Shown: piece by piece, positions 12,759-26,563 of the stretch | How the letters are laid out: each line of letters opens with the position of its first letter | Position numbering within the stretch: the first letter of the stretch is position 1 | Notes under the pieces: generated by a model | What the model was told of the DNA's origin: nothing | What the model saw: the letters and a program-made list of their open reading frames with translations, nothing else | Database searches by the model: none | Position numbers and translations under genes: made by a program | NCBI GenBank assembly: GCA_963969595.1 | Contig: OZ018410.1 | Span: forward strand, 32,554,913 to 32,618,912 | Length of the DNA stretch: 64,000 bases | Reading direction: 5' to 3' | Source of the DNA: Neckera pumila | Taxonomy: Eukaryota; Streptophyta; Bryopsida; Hypnales; Neckeraceae

Positions 12759-14229
12759 CAACCTTGGTGACAAATTTCTTGGTTCAATTGCACTTGATGA
12801 TGCATGTACGCATGTTGTATAAAAACCTCTGACACAATTGAGGAGTCTGGCTTCACGCAAAATTTTCTAACCTTTGCTTTGTAACTACCTTCTTCATTGT
12901 GCTTCCATGCATCTTTTGCTTGTCCACTACGCTTTCTAGCTTGCAATGTCATCCAAGAATCTAGGTACCATTATTGCCTACTTTAAACTTCAAGATTGAT
13001 TCTATTTTGCATCTAGGCCTCATCACAAAAACAAAAAGACAACACAAGATTTGCCGCAAGATAGACAGGGTTTATTGGGAAGGCGAGAAGCAAGTAGCAG
13101 ATGGCAAGACATTGTAAATTTGGAAAACTAAGACAAGGGAGGCAACCATAGCTGGACTGTTGGAACGCGCATTCACTTTGAAAGGAACTGGTGGCCCACA
13201 AGAGGGCTGACTTCTTCTCTAATGCTTTTACACTTGAAGGTGAAGCTTTGAACCTTAGTTGTATCAAACTTACTTTTTTTACACTTGACGGCAAAGCTTT
13301 GAACCTAGGCACTAAAAAACACCCAAGGAGTTCTCAAAATTTCAAAATTAAATAACAAGTTTTGTTTCTAAATTGAGCTTCTAAAGTTTGGTTTCCAAAA
13401 GATTGATTTCTACAACTAAAGTTTAGCTTCCAAAATCCTAATAGCTAGTAACCAAAGTTTAAGTTTCAAATCTCCCAACACCCGTTCGTTTGAATTCCAA
13501 CACCCCAATCCATTTAAATTGTCAACCCCTAGCTAATCTCAATTACCAGCCTCCCATTACCAATCCATTTAAATTTTCAGAATATTCCAACCCATTTGAA
13601 TTGTCAACCCTCTAGACTATTGCGAGTACATGTTTATTCATCCTTGGTAAATAATCCTTGATCCTTTAGTGACCACTTTTTGATTGAATTTTGAATTCTT
13701 TGTCTTTTACTATCCTCAATACAGGGTATTTGAAAAAACTCAAAGATTAACACAAATAGAGCTTCAGCATCCACTCCAAACAAATCCAATTTTATAGAAT
13801 TTTGTGCAGTAACAAGATAGCTGTGCTTGTCCAAAGACAAAAGGGCCAACCTAAGCCATACCTTCTAAGTCGCATATATATTCAGCAACTCATGTGATTC
13901 TATTTGAAATTGACGCCTAAGAATAGTAGAAGCAGTGCTCAACAATCCCATGAATTGTGGAGGCATATTTCAAAAGTTATGGGCAATAATGTATTATGCT
14001 ACTTCAATTGAAGGCTACTTTGATGCATCGCACTTTGAAGATCACTCACAACAAATTGTACAGTCAGATCATGTTTACTTTTTGTCTTTTTCACGGATAA
14101 AGCCTACAATATCAATTTCTGAGGTCTGATTTGGGATTACTTCTTCCAAGTAGTGATGAGATTTTCCTTTTCCAAAGTTGTATTCAAAAATTGCGTTCAC
14201 CCCCCAAATGAACCATGGTCACTAAAGGG
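12759..14229. other. Intergenic stretch without a recognised gene
   Basis: Only short frames are present. GAAGCTTTGAACCTTAG and GCAAAGCTTTGAACCTAG near 13240 and 13285 resemble the spaced CAAAGCTTYGCCGTC motif found near 19.1-19.6 kb, suggesting remains of the same repeat family. Confidence 0.4.
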
Positions 14230-15156
14230 TTAAGGACCCATGGCCTTTTTTTGCCAAAAAACATTCAAAACTGCCATTTATATAGCAAAGAGTAAAAAAA
14301 ATTGAATTTTTTTCTGCACATCTAACTATAGGATCTTAAACATAACTTGCATGAAAATGTGTGGAACTGTTTTTTGAATTTTTGACCGCACAAATTGCAA
14401 GATATTTGCATTGAAAGTGGAAAAATCAAGTTTTTTAGCACATTGCGGGACTAGATTATTTGTCTTTGAACCTTCTTAACATTAGTTTTTTGCACTAAAA
14501 AGTTTTGAGCTTTAAATCATTATGGTGGAGAATTGAATTGAGAGTCTTGGAAAAAAAATTCAAAAATTCTTAATTTTTATACTTTAAAAAACTATTAAGT
14601 AGAAGTAGATATGAAATTGAAGGAAAATCTAAATTATTAATATCTCTAAAATGGAACTAAAATGCAATGATTCCAATGGAGAGATTGTTCTAGCAAAAAA
14701 CTTAAACCATGCGAATTTTTTTTTGAAAAACTGTAAAAAATTGCATTCAGAATTTAGAAATGAATCCTACAAGGTTTTTTTCAAGAAAATGCTTTAATTG
14801 TTTAAAATAGAAGATTGTCCATAACTTTCTCATAACAAATCTAAATGGAATGAATCAAAGCTTTCCATGTAGACAAAAATATAATCTACAAAAAAAGAAA
14901 AAAATTTAATTCAAATTTTTGAAATCCCCCCCCCCCCCCCCCCCCCCCCCCCTTCCTTCTTTCCTTCTTCTCTACCGTTTTTAACATTATTTTTGTTTTT
15001 GAATACCAATTTTAAAAAAATTTACTCCCACAGAATTAATCAATATCTCTATCTTCAGAAAAAAATTCATAAGATCAAGACAAAAATTTAGTTCGTAGGT
15101 ACCTTCCTGAAATCCCATTTGCCCTCCAAAGGGACAAATGGGCCTTTAGGGGTTAA
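14230..15156 (-). mobile_element. TTAA-family (piggyBac-like) element, copy 1
   Basis: The right border reads GGCCTTTAGGGG|TTAA. The left border is TTAA|GGACCCATGG, which has lost the terminal CCCCTAAA. The length is 927 bp, and the body is homologous to the other copies in reverse orientation. It contains a long C tract (about 14928-14952). Confidence 0.8.
14928..14952. repeat. Poly-C tract (~24 bases)
   Basis: This is a long uninterrupted cytosine run followed by a CCTTCCTTCTTTCC pyrimidine stretch, within a TTAA-family copy. Confidence 0.9.
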
Positions 15157-18100
15157 GCAAATACAACCATGTTCTTAATGTTTTGTGTAATTCATGCTAT
15201 ATAGATGCCTAAGCATTGTCCATTCTAACTTATAAGCAAAGGAGCTTTCTAAGTACCTAAATAACAAAAACTTGCAAAGAAATCAATAAAACCTAACCTA
15301 ATTGTGAATTTCTACCCAAAAGGCCGAACTAACTAATGTCATTGTAGTTTTTAGGTCAAAGTGGTTACAATCTAAATCTAAAAATTTGAAGTTCACAATC
15401 ATCTCATGCCATTTCTAAAAACATAATAATAATATAATTTGGACACTTCTACAAGAAGTTATATCTGGATGGAATTTAACTTTTCGAAGGCAAAATAAGT
15501 TTCATCCAACTTTTCCTACTAACGACTATTTTCAAGTTGACCTAGGATTTTGGCCAGAATTTTAGGTTGAGAACTTTTATCTAAATGCCAATTTTGGACC
15601 TTGATGGATAAGCTTTACCTAACCTCATCCATTTCTTAGTCTAAACTTCATCCTTCATTGACTTTTAGGGTTTTGAATATTATCCTAAGTTTGAAATAAA
15701 TCAAGACTCCTTTAAATTCTTTCTATCCAATTCTAAAGCTAAATTTTTACTTGGTAAACTTTAACCGAATTTGCTTTGCTAGTCCTTTGTTACTAAAAGG
15801 GCTATACTACTTTTGGTTGGTTATTATTTTTAGATTTTTATACTTGTTCCTTAAAGGGTTTACTTTGTCTTTTTGAAATGCCACTTTATCTTCCTAGTGA
15901 AATTATTGATGGATGAAGTTTGATTACTAATCGATACTTCAAACTTCATCCAATGTTTACTACTAATTGAATTCTCCATATTAACTTCGAATTTTACTTC
16001 TAGACTCTTAATTACTTCTATTTTTTGGATTTACTACTCTTCATCCAATCTATACATTAATCTTCATCCTCCTATATCTTTCTTGTTTTAACTCTGATTT
16101 CTACTTGTTTTATGTTTTTGGAACATCTAAAATTTGAACATCTAAAACTTGTTTTATGTTTTCGGAACATCTAAAATTAGCTAATCATGACAATTTGAAA
16201 GGCAAATGGAAGTTTAGTAACAAACTTCAAACCGTGCTTCATTGATTAGGTGGTCAAAGACTCCTTTGAACTCCCCTTTCTTGTGCCATTTTTGATTGGT
16301 TGGAATTTTTGCTCACCTCTTCAAATTTTTATAGATTTTTTCTACAAAATTCTAAATCACCGCTAGTTCTACTTCTCCTCAGGTTCCATCCTTCTACTCC
16401 ACCTTTTCTTTTCTTGTTCACTTCCTTTGTTTCTTTCAAATACTATTCTGTTTCAATTATTGATATTCTAGAAAATAGAATTTTTTCTTCTATTCCAAGA
16501 AAATAATTGAAATGTCTAGATACTTGCTCCCTTCCTTCAATTATTTTCTAATCCACAACTCTAATGGCTAGCTTGCATCCTTGAGATTTCCTCCAAGTCC
16601 AATCTTTGACTAAACTTGTAACATCAAACCTCTACATCATTCTCTTATTCTTCACTTGTATCACTATTCTCCATCTAGGCTTCTTCTTCTCTAATTTCTA
16701 TCAACACCTATTTTTCTATTACTTTATGTTTTGCAATATTTCTTGGCTGTAGAATTTTTGGACTTGTCACCCCTATCTACTTCCTCCCTACCTCCTTGTA
16801 TACTAATCTTACACTACTTCTATATATTTTTCTTTTCTTAGTTTATTTTGTATCGAAGTTTTTTTATTTTATTTTCTTCCGATTTCTAAAGATTTAGAAC
16901 CATTTTGCCACAATACAGGACTCTAGTTTAGAACATTTGTCAAGAAAATACATCCAAAACAACATTCAGACCCCGTAGGTGTGGGCGCTTATTTACCTAC
17001 CTTTGGTAAACAATCGTACACAACCAGGTTCTAATTCTATTCACAAAATTCTATCCTAAGTGGGTGTCTAAGCATTGATCCATTGTGCCTTCCAAGCAAT
17101 GGAACTTTTCTAACCACTAAACATCTAATCCCCTTGCAAAAAAGAGGCCTCAAACATTCTAGCCTATGGCTGCCTACAACTAAGGTGTCCTAACTTGTTT
17201 GAGCCGCAAGGGTCCTGGGTTTTCCTAATCCATTATCTGATTTTAGTGTTTTTGGGTGATAGAAGATTTCATGCCATTTCCAGAAACCTAAAGTTCACTA
17301 GAATCGGATGTTCCTAGTAAAAGTTATGCGTGGATGAAGTTTGACCACTACTCGGTTCATCAAACTTCATCTATGGTTTTCTATGGGTTGCTACTTTTAA
17401 TTTCACTTGATATTTTTACCCAAGGTCTGATTTGGGTCACCCTAACTAAATATGACCCTAAGTTTTGATTGAAAAAAGTTAACCTAATTTACTCGGCTAA
17501 ATCTAATTTATCCCATCGGTAAATGTTCATTGGATTTTTACTGTTTTCTTCCTTGTTTTTTACTCTTTTGCTTTTACAAGTTATTTTTATCCTTTCTAAT
17601 TTACTATTTTATTTGGAATTGACTTTTACTGACCTAATTTATTGATGAATGAAAGTTGGTCGGTAACTTGGGTTGGAAACTTCATCCACTATTTACTGCT
17701 AATCTAATTTCCTAAATTAATTTTCACTTTTATTTTTTCCCTTCAAGGCTAAATTCTCCTCTTGGATGTGAGTTTTCAATTTCTTGGATGATTTTTGGTT
17801 GGATTTTGGCCGGTTCATGGACAAAACTTCATCCGCATGTAACTTTCTCGTTTTAACTCGGAATTGGACGTACTTTATCTTTCTGGAAACCCCTAAACCT
17901 CTAGGTTCCCCTTCCTAACCTAAATCTGACCTGACTTGTCATCTATGCTACTCTAGCTCTTGGCCCCCTTCTAATTACGCTAATTAAGACAAGGTTTAAC
18001 AAGGAAGAGTGGGGTTTTTAGTGGCCTACCTTGTATTGGAGATCTTGGTTTAAGTGGTCGAGATTCCCCCCTTTGGCCATGTCCCCTCCTCTTGGATTCT

Positions 18101-18800
18101 TGGTTCTTTGAGTGATTCTTGACTCAGAGGAGATGGAGCGGGATTTCTTTCTTCTTCTCCTTCCTCCTTCTCCTTCTTTCCACACTTTTCTTACACCAAA
18201 CGACTTTGCCTTCCAAAGTTCTTACGCGTTGACTTCGTTCTTACACCTCTTAGACCATGGCCTTCCAAAGTTCTTATGCGTTGATTTTGTTCTTACCCCA
18301 TGGCCTTCTAAAATTCTTACACATTGACTTTTCTCTTACTCCACGGGCACACTCTTTTTTACTTTTACATTTACTCTCGCAATGGTCCAAATTGTTAGTT
18401 GAGATTTCCTCTAATTTATCCACTAGTGCTCTTCTCTTTCCTATTTCATCTTCCTCCTCGTTTACAATGCTCAAGTTTTTAGTTTATGGTGTGTCGAGAG
18501 CTTGGGTGAGTTGTGCATGGAGTGATTGTATGAGTTTGCAGGTTACTTGGGTGCTCCAACACAAATTCCTCCCCCAACCCTACAACGTCCTACCTCTAAT
18601 TCTACTTCTATAACTTCCTACTTCTCCTTTTCTAATTTCCTACTTCTATCTTTATTTGCCCTTTAACTACCTACCTTTCCTACTCTAACTCTACCACTAA
18701 ACGTATCTTTTCCTCCCTTTTCCCTCTAACCTATCTACTTGGGTAACCTTTTAGTTTTAGTTTTTTTCTCTCTTTTTTTGTAACAAAAGCCACAATATCC
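15157..18800. repeat. Degenerate long repeat, two direct copies
   Basis: The segments starting near 15180 and 17040 share a run of phrases in the same order: TCTAAGCATTG.TCCATT, then CAA.GGA.CTTTCTAA, then AAAACTTGCAAA, and later GGATGAAGTTTGA with ACTTCATCCA. They are about 1.86 kb apart. This looks like an old duplicated non-coding transposon. The Phe/Ser/Leu-rich frames at 16300-16506 and 18112-18613 follow pyrimidine-rich DNA and are not credible genes. Confidence 0.45.
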
Positions 18801-18804
18801 GGAG

Positions 18805-18980
18805 AGGTGGCCGGAGGCCTGGCCTTGCATGCTTGGCCTTGCAGACTGGCCTACCAGGCTTGGCCTGTCGGGCTAGCCTCGCGGCTGACCTGTTGGGGTT
18901 TGGCCGAGGCTTGGGCCTGTCGGGCTGGCTTGCGGCCTTAGCCTATTAGGTTGGTCTTGCGGGTTGGTCTTTTACAGTGG
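18805..18980. repeat. GC-rich imperfect repeat
   Basis: The motif GGCCT(T/G)(T/G)CGGGCTTGGCC recurs many times in a 175-bp patch that is far more GC-rich than its surroundings. Confidence 0.6.
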
Positions 18981-19119
18981 GGCCCAGGCATGCTAGCCGG
19001 GCTCCCCATAAGAAAAATTAAACTAGATTTAGGGATAATTCACTCTAGGCCCGTAAGGGGATTTTAGAGGCTAAATCTTGAATTAGTTCCAAGAGGTTTT
19101 GGAAACTAAACCTTGTACA

Positions 19120-19590
19120 TAACTTCCGGGAGGGATCAAAGCTTTGCCGTCGAGTTGGTTTTAACACCAATTCTAAGACTTGGAACACAAGGCAAGTTCA
19201 AAGCTTCGCCGTCCAACCGATATTTAACACTTTTTCTAAGACTTAGGGACCACGGAAAATCAAAGCTTTGCCGTCCTGGAGGGTGTACTACGCAGTAGAG
19301 GGCAACTTAAGAGAGGGATGTCACCTAGACTTAGAGGGGGGCTATTAAGGGATTCAAAGCTCCGCCGTCTCGGAGGAGGGACCACACTTCCATAAGCAAC
19401 TTCAAAGAGGAACTTAAACTGTTAAAATATGACAACCCTAGGGGATCCAAGGCTTCGCCATATCAGGGGGAGGACCACGCACCAAGGGTTAACTTAAAAG
19501 AGGAAAGTTAGTATTTCAAGCAATAACCACTCCGGGAGGTGGGTGGGGGTGGTGGTGTCAAAGCTCCGCCGTCCCAGGGGAGAAAATGCA
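19120..19590. repeat. Spaced repeats of a CAAAGCTYCGCCGTC motif
   Basis: TCAAAGCTTTGCCGTC and close variants (CAAAGCTTCGCCGTC, CAAAGCTCCGCCGTC, CCAAGGCTTCGCCAT) occur at least six times, about 60-130 bp apart, each followed by a GG-rich stretch and often by ACCACRC. Similar phrases appear near 21945-22080 and 47310-47470. No coding frame runs through them. Confidence 0.6.
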
Positions 19591-19599
19591 CACAAGAGA

Positions 19600-22177
19600 C
19601 ACGTGGGAGGAAGACTCAAACAACTCCACGTAGGGGGACCCAACTCTGGGTGTTAGTACGACGCACGTGGGTTAATAGATAACAAACTTAAACACTAAAG
19701 GCCCCATGTAAGCGGCAAAGCCAAGGCACGGAGGGGGTAGCTTTAGGATTAGTACAAACTCAAGGAAACTCTCAACCAAAGTTAGTACTTCAACCAAACA
19801 ACTTCACTTCTCAAGTTAGTGACCAAATCAACTCAAAATAAAGACAAATAGTACTCGAGACACCACAAGAGCTCATAAATACAAAGAAAGAAGAACCCCC
19901 AAGACCTTCAAAAGCTAAAAATAAAGCAACAACAGAGCACAAAGTGATCAAAAAACACCGTGGAAGTGCCCTTGGTTAAAATGCCAAAAAATCCAACATA
20001 AGTTGGACCCACGGATCCAAGACAAGAATGGAGGTGGTTTGAGAGGAAAATGGGCCCCCTTTTATAGGTTTTCCAAGGGGCTCACCTCCCTCAAGTTACC
20101 TTGGTAACCTTATCAACTTAGATTTTCATCCTTATCTCTAAGATTTTCACAGCACTTGGGTTTTATGCTGGTCCAATGTTGTATCTTTTGGAGTTTACCT
20201 TGGAACTTCAAACAGATTGCGTCAATGGCTTCAGAAGGCCATTTTTAGTCCAAAGGTCCTCTTACCTCCTATTCCAATGTCTAAAACCTCTCCTAGATTA
20301 GCGCTAATTAAGGCTAGTAAAAGAGTAAAAATCTAGATTTTGGAGTTGGCCTTTTTGGTTAGTTAGATTTTGGAGTTGGCCTTATGTGAGGGAGTAAGAA
20401 AAGACCCCTTGTTGACTTAATTTCGACTTTGTACGTACCCGGGACGTTGATCAACTTCACGCAAATCCCGCCACATGATTAATTTGGAGGAATGTTGCTG
20501 ATTGGGCCACCTCCCGCTATCAAAATGCTATGAAACTTGTTGGAGTGTGTTATTAACATAAAAGAGACTATTCTAGTTTTTTGTGAGATTTTACCGCAAT
20601 CTGGGGAATTTCCGTGAATTTCTTGTTGTCAGTTTAAGCGGTTGACCGGCCGGATGGGGTATTTCTCTAAGTCAAAAAATTCCAAAACTTCTCAGAGAAC
20701 CTCTCATGGAGTTTCCCAAGAGATGTGCAAGTTCATAATTCTTCATCCCGCACATGCTGGTCTGGATGGAAATTCCATCTCTTTTAAAGTAACCGACAAT
20801 CAGGGAATCTTCCATATGCAAGGGAATCTTGGCAGGTGGATACCGCTTTTGACCTCCTGGCATGTTTTCAAGCCAAGAGCACAATTTGGCGGCCGCAGAT
20901 TCCTTCGCTGGCCCATCTTGAGAAAATAACTCCTGGAAGCTAACATTTGGGATTTCTACTATTTCGACGATGGGATGGAAAAACTGAAACCTCTCCGAGG
21001 GAATCTATCCTAAGACTCATTTAGACTTCCCTTGGACTACTTTTATCCAGGTAGAGTCACATGCATAGCATTTTAGGCTATTTTGGGTAAGAACCCTCAA
21101 ACCTTTGTATTCCCGCTACTTCCTGGTTTCTAATCTGTTTACAAGCGGGAGTTAGGGATCTATTAGGGGAAAAACCCTACTATTGAACAAAGGCTACATG
21201 GATATGTAACAACTCTAGTTTGGTCTTTCACTCTCTTTTGGTCTTTTTGTATCTTTTTATGACTTAAATTGCACAATAACAAAAACAACAACACTATGAG
21301 TCCCAAGTGACAAATTGGGAGCTCACAATAGGCAAACTAAGTAGCTTGCTTTGGTTAAAACTAGTATGAATGAAGACCCCTTCCGATCCTGTCACGTGTC
21401 ACCTCCCGATAGGTCCAGACCCCTTGTTCAAATTGGGTAGCTGCTAATTAGGCGTTTCTGCCAAGTGTGCGTCTTCCAATTGGCTGGGACCTGTTCTTAA
21501 GACTATGCAGTTGCTAACCGGGTGCAGACGTGGCCCTGTTGACATTGCAGTCTTAGATTGGATGAACCCCCTTTGAATGTTGAATTGGACCCCTTTGACG
21601 CGAGTTACTGAATTTTGATCTAGTTCGTATTTTTGGATGTTTTTTTTAGTTGTTTTTTGGTTATTTTTCTTATGTTTTGACTCTAATTTTTTGGAGAAAT
21701 TAAACACTAAGGTGTTTTTTTCCGTGACTAATTTTTTGGATGCTATACAAAATAAACACTTGGGGCCGAAATTCTAATTTTTTGACACCCACAAAACAAT
21801 TAATTTGCGACTTTTGTTCACAAAACTTTGGAAGAGTAAATTTGGCCCTTTTCAAAGAACTTTTGGAAAGTAGACTTGGTGCAATATGATGAAAGATCAC
21901 AACTTCAATATTCTTTGGGAATTTTCTCTAGAACCTCTATAGTCAAGACTCCGCCATATTTTGGCTAAATTCTAAATTCTAAAAATTTTTGCAATCCCTA
22001 TAGTCAAAGCTCTGCCATGTTTTGTCTAACTTCTAGTTTCTAAGAATTGTCAAAACATCTATAGTTAAAGCTCCGTCATATTACAAACAAGTTAGTACAA
22101 GTGGTTGGTACAAAAGAATCTTGCCGATTCGGATTTTTCTGGCTACTAGAATGTTTTGAAACTTGTACAACAGTTTA
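19600..22177. other. Repeat-derived intergenic stretch
   Basis: No gene was recognised. The segment near 19700-19760 (AAGCGGCAAAGCCAAGG...) has a diverged counterpart near 49050-49110 (AAGCGGCATTGCCAAGG...). The segments near 20460-20930 and 23115-23470 are also related (shared GTGAGATTTTA.CGCAA and AAAGATTTGCAA/GAGATGTGCAA phrases). These are decayed copies of one or more long dispersed repeats. Confidence 0.45.
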
Positions 22178-23111
22178 TTAACCCCTAAAGTCCCAAGACC
22201 ATTTTTCTGTCAAAAAACACTCAAACTCCCATTTTGACTGCGTTCAACCAAGAGCACCAAAAAAAATATTATTTTAGAATCTAACCATAGGATTTTGTAC
22301 TTCACTTGTTGAAGATCATGTGGTAAAAAAATTTCATGAAGTTTGACCATATAGATTGGAAGATATTAGCATTCAAAGTTGAAAAAGAAAGGTTTTTGAA
22401 CACTGACCTACAACTTCAGATGACTTTTTTCGCCATTCGTGGAGATTTTTTCCACTACAGACTTTGAATTTAAAACTTTTCATGTTAAAGATGTAAGTTG
22501 AAAGTCCACAAAAAAAATTTTAAGAAAAAAATACTTTATTTTCATTCTTTAAAAAATTGTTAAGTGGAAATAAGTCTAAGATTGAAAAAAAAAAAAATCA
22601 TTAATAGCTCTTAGATGGGATTGAAATACAATAATTCGAATGGTGAGATTGTTTTAGCAAGCAAATTCAACATTTTTAAAAGAAAATTTGTAAGAAATTG
22701 TGAAAATTGCATTCAAAAATGAATCCTACAAGTTATTTTTTCAAAAAGATGCTTAGATTGCCCGAAAAAACAAGATTGTCCATAACTTGCTCATTATTAG
22801 TCCAAATAAAATGAATCAAAGCTTCACATGTAGACAAAAATATAAAGTTTAAGAGAAAAAATTAAAATTAAAATTTATTTTGACTTTTTGCAAAAAAAAT
22901 TGTGCTGCCCGCCAAGTTCAGTTTGAGGCTTTTTGTGGTATAACTTTTGCTCCTGGGCACCAATTGAAATAAAAATTATACTCCCACAAAGCTAATCAAT
23001 TTTTCTATCTTATGGAAAACTTTAAAAAAGTTTCAATAAAAACTGAGCCCGTAGGTGCCTATCCAAAATCTGATTTGTCCCCCAAGGGGATAATGGAACT
23101 TTAGGGATTAA
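22178..23111 (-). mobile_element. TTAA-family (piggyBac-like) element, copy 2
   Basis: The borders are TTAA|CCCCTAAAGTCCC and ..GGAACTTTAGGGA|TTAA; the length is 934 bp. The orientation is reverse relative to the copy at 59399. No transposase is encoded. Confidence 0.88.
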
Positions 23112-26100
23112 TATTAAAAAAAATCTAGTTAATTTTTTGTGAGATTTTAACGCAACCTGGGTAATTTCTAGGAATTTCATTGTAGGTTTTGGTAGTTGAC
23201 TGTCTAGAAGAACATCTTTTGCAAGTCAAAAATTTCTGGAACTGTTTATGAACCTCTCATGGAATTTCACAAAAGATTTGCAAATTCATATTCTTGATTT
23301 TCACATTAGAAGAAGGAGAATCAAATCCCGCTATCTCCTTCAAATTTTGGTAACCAGGGAATCTTTTACACGGAGGGAAATCTTGGCAAACCGATTTCAC
23401 CGTTGAGCTCCAAATGTGATTTCAATTCTAGAAATTGTACTCCATCCTTAGATGCCTCCCACTGGTCCATCTTGAGATTGTAACTCTTATAGGCTAACAA
23501 TTGGGATTTTTACTATTCCACAAAAGTGATTGGGAACTAAAATCTCTTCTTGGAAATCGGTTTGGGATTCTTCTTTAAATTCTCTTGGGCCAATTTAGCC
23601 ATGATTCGTCACATGCATTGTAGATTTAAGCAATATTCACTCAAAATTCACTATTAACACAAATTCCGGGTATCTATCCTATTTACAAGTGGGAATTGGA
23701 TTCACTTTGCAGAAAATATTCTAATCGGGAATTTGGGACCAAACACTTTATTAGCATGTGACTTATCTATTTTTGACATATTCTTTTTGGGGGGCTTTTT
23801 GGTATATAGAATTTAACTATAACTCGTGAAAACGAAAAAAAAAACACTTATAAGTTTTAAGTGATAAATTGGAAACTTACACCCATAAAAGACCCTATTA
23901 TTCCAGCCCATCTAAATCTTTAAGCGTCAATAACCTACCTCTAAAGAAATCACCGCAATTATCTGAGTATAGAGGTGGATAACGAAGGTAGGTATAGGAC
24001 CCTGCAGGAGCTCATCCCTACACCTGCAAGATCAACATATCATAAGCACATAGAGGAAAAATGAGGTGTTTAGGTCAACTTGCATATTATTGTAGCAAAC
24101 ACCAAGAGAAAGAAAGGAGAAGAACAACTCTAGTTGCAAATTGTTGTAGAAAAAACCAAAGAAGAAGTGTTGATCAAAAGCAAGTCAATTTATAACAATT
24201 GAATGAAATTAGAAAAGTTATAACCTTAGGTTGAAGTATATACAACTATAGGATTAAAGATAGAATTTTGGACAACAAATTAGAATTTGGATACATGATA
24301 GGAGTCTTGCAGTAATTTAGGGGAATAAAAAATTGCATTTTCAAATTTTGTTGTGGAATTTGAATAATTGTCCTTTACAAAGTCAACTAGTAGACTTCAA
24401 TAATTGAAAGATTAGAAATAGAATGGATAGAAGGAGTAGGAAGGAAAAAGAAGGGAAATTAGGAAAAATAATAGAAGAATGGAAACTTAGAAGAAGGTAG
24501 AAAGTAAATTGAGAGTTAAATTCTCCAGTTTGTATTAGAAATCTAAAATAAAGCAGTAGGCTTAAAATCAAGAAGGAACAAGATGGTGCACAAAGAGGGC
24601 GTCAAAGGCATCATTGAGCACCTTTTGGATGAGGTGCTTTCTAAGGTAAGCACCTAATTCCACTATTTCTCTTCTTAGTCTTTTGATTAAAGAATCTAAA
24701 TCATAGCTGAGTGACAATTTAGATTTGGACTATTAGAATTAGATTCTATTTCAGTTCTAGCTTTGGAGGCTTGTAGAAGAGGTGTAGAGATTCTTAAAAC
24801 ATAAGACATTTAGAAAATAGACTTAAAATGAGTAAGATAGGAGCGGATGAAGTTTGGGAACAAGAATGGATGAAGTTTAGTGCCATTCATCCAAAAAGAA
24901 CAAGAATAGAAAATTAGATAGTAGTCAAGATCAAGAGCTTAAAAGTCTAATTAAAATTTCATTTCAAGTTGTAGGTTAGAAGTAATTAGTAGATAAAGTT
25001 TGAAGTACTGATTAATGGTCAAAGTTCATCCACTCATAACTTTCACTAAGAAAGTTCAATTTGCAAGTCCCTTATATCCTGGATAGTCGATTTCAACCCT
25101 ACAAGGAACCAAATCTAAAAATAATAAATTAATAGAAAAAATTCAACATCTTTAGAAAGAGATAGATGTCAATCTAGATTCTTTTAAAGACAACCAAGTA
25201 GTACACGTCAATTAGGCATATAGAAATATTTATTACTTGAAAGACACAATAGACCACACAAAGGCACCCATATAGGATATTTTGAAACCCAAACCCAAAA
25301 AACTAATTGTGCTTGTTTAATACCAAGGGTGAGTATTAAAACACTCATAGTACATCACAAAGGCAAATTGATCAAAGAGCTAGTCATGAGAGATACAACG
25401 AATCTAGAAGCCCCAAGCAAAAATAGAACCCCAACTTTTTCAATATTGGATGGAATAATTTAGAAGGAATTGCAGCTAACAAATCTCCATCCAAAACAGA
25501 GAAAGAAGATTGCAGTTGTAGCTGATGATTCATACAAAAAACAAAGAGGATAGAGTTTTGCATAGTCTCTTTCTTAGTGAGTTGCAATGTATACAAATCA
25601 GGCTTCCATAGCACATAGAAGTTGGAGTGTGGTTGTGAGCATTTTATCTCCACCTTCGAGATAAGACAATCACAATTGGAATATTGAATTTTCTTCTTAG
25701 AACTTCTTATGGTGGGTGTCTAAGCATGGGCCATTGTAGCTTTCAAGACATATATCTATTTGATTTTTTAGGTGATTCAAATTGCAGAAGAAAACAACTA
25801 AACTTCAAAACAAAGCAAACTTGGCCATCTCAGCCTAATTTAGCCAACTAAGCCAAATTGAACCATATTAATTTAGATTTTTGATATGAAAATTGGCTTC
25901 TTGATATGTAATGGCTCAATCAAATTAAGTCAAATACCATAAATAATAAGTGAGCTATCTCAATTTGTATTAGATCATGGTCTTCTATTTTCAAAATGAT
26001 AAAATTCATTTGATTTGGAGTTTCTACAATCGGATGAAGTTTAGCCTTAGAAGAGGCCATCTAAACTTCATTTATGGATTTCTATTGACTTTTGGACTCA

Positions 26101-26563
26101 AATTGACTTTTAATTTGGGTAGGAGTCTAAGAATAAGTCTACTTCCTAAATTTGACCTAGAATAGATGAATCACTACTTTCCTCCAATCTTTAGCACTAA
26201 ATTTCATCCTTGATTATCTACCTTGTTTTGAATCTATTTCCTATGTATAAATTAGAGTTGGCCCCTCCCCTATTTCTCCTCTAGATGATGGTGAGTTCTA
26301 CTTGTTACTTAGTTGTCTTCAAAAGATTCTAAATTGTTATCTACTCAAATCTTAAGGCTTAGGATGTCTTCAGCTAACTTATCATTTTTAGAATTTTAGT
26401 ATTTTTTTTCCTTGTAGAGCCTAAAATTGATTATCTAGATTGCTAAGACACACTTCAAATTTGGACTTTTTTGGTAAACATTATAGACAGATGAAGTTTA
26501 ACAGCTAATCGGTACTTTAAAACTTCATGCACTAATTTCTATCAATCTATAACTCCAAACTAG
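23112..26563. other. AT-rich intergenic stretch with inverted old repeats
   Basis: The segment around 24840-25270 carries the dispersed repeat (GGATGAAGTTT..., CACAATAGACC.AC.CAAAGGCACCCA) in one orientation. The segment 25700-26560 carries it in the other (GGTGGGTGTCTAAGCATGGGCCATTG). A short GC-richer open segment at 24582-24645 (ATGGTGCACAAAGAG...TCTAAG|GTAAGC) looks like a small exon with a good donor, but no partner exon was found. Confidence 0.35.

Noticed and set aside
16300..18613. Phe/Ser/Leu-rich frames as membrane proteins
   Set aside because: They follow pyrimidine-rich DNA, lack splice context or motifs, and lie in a duplicated decayed repeat.
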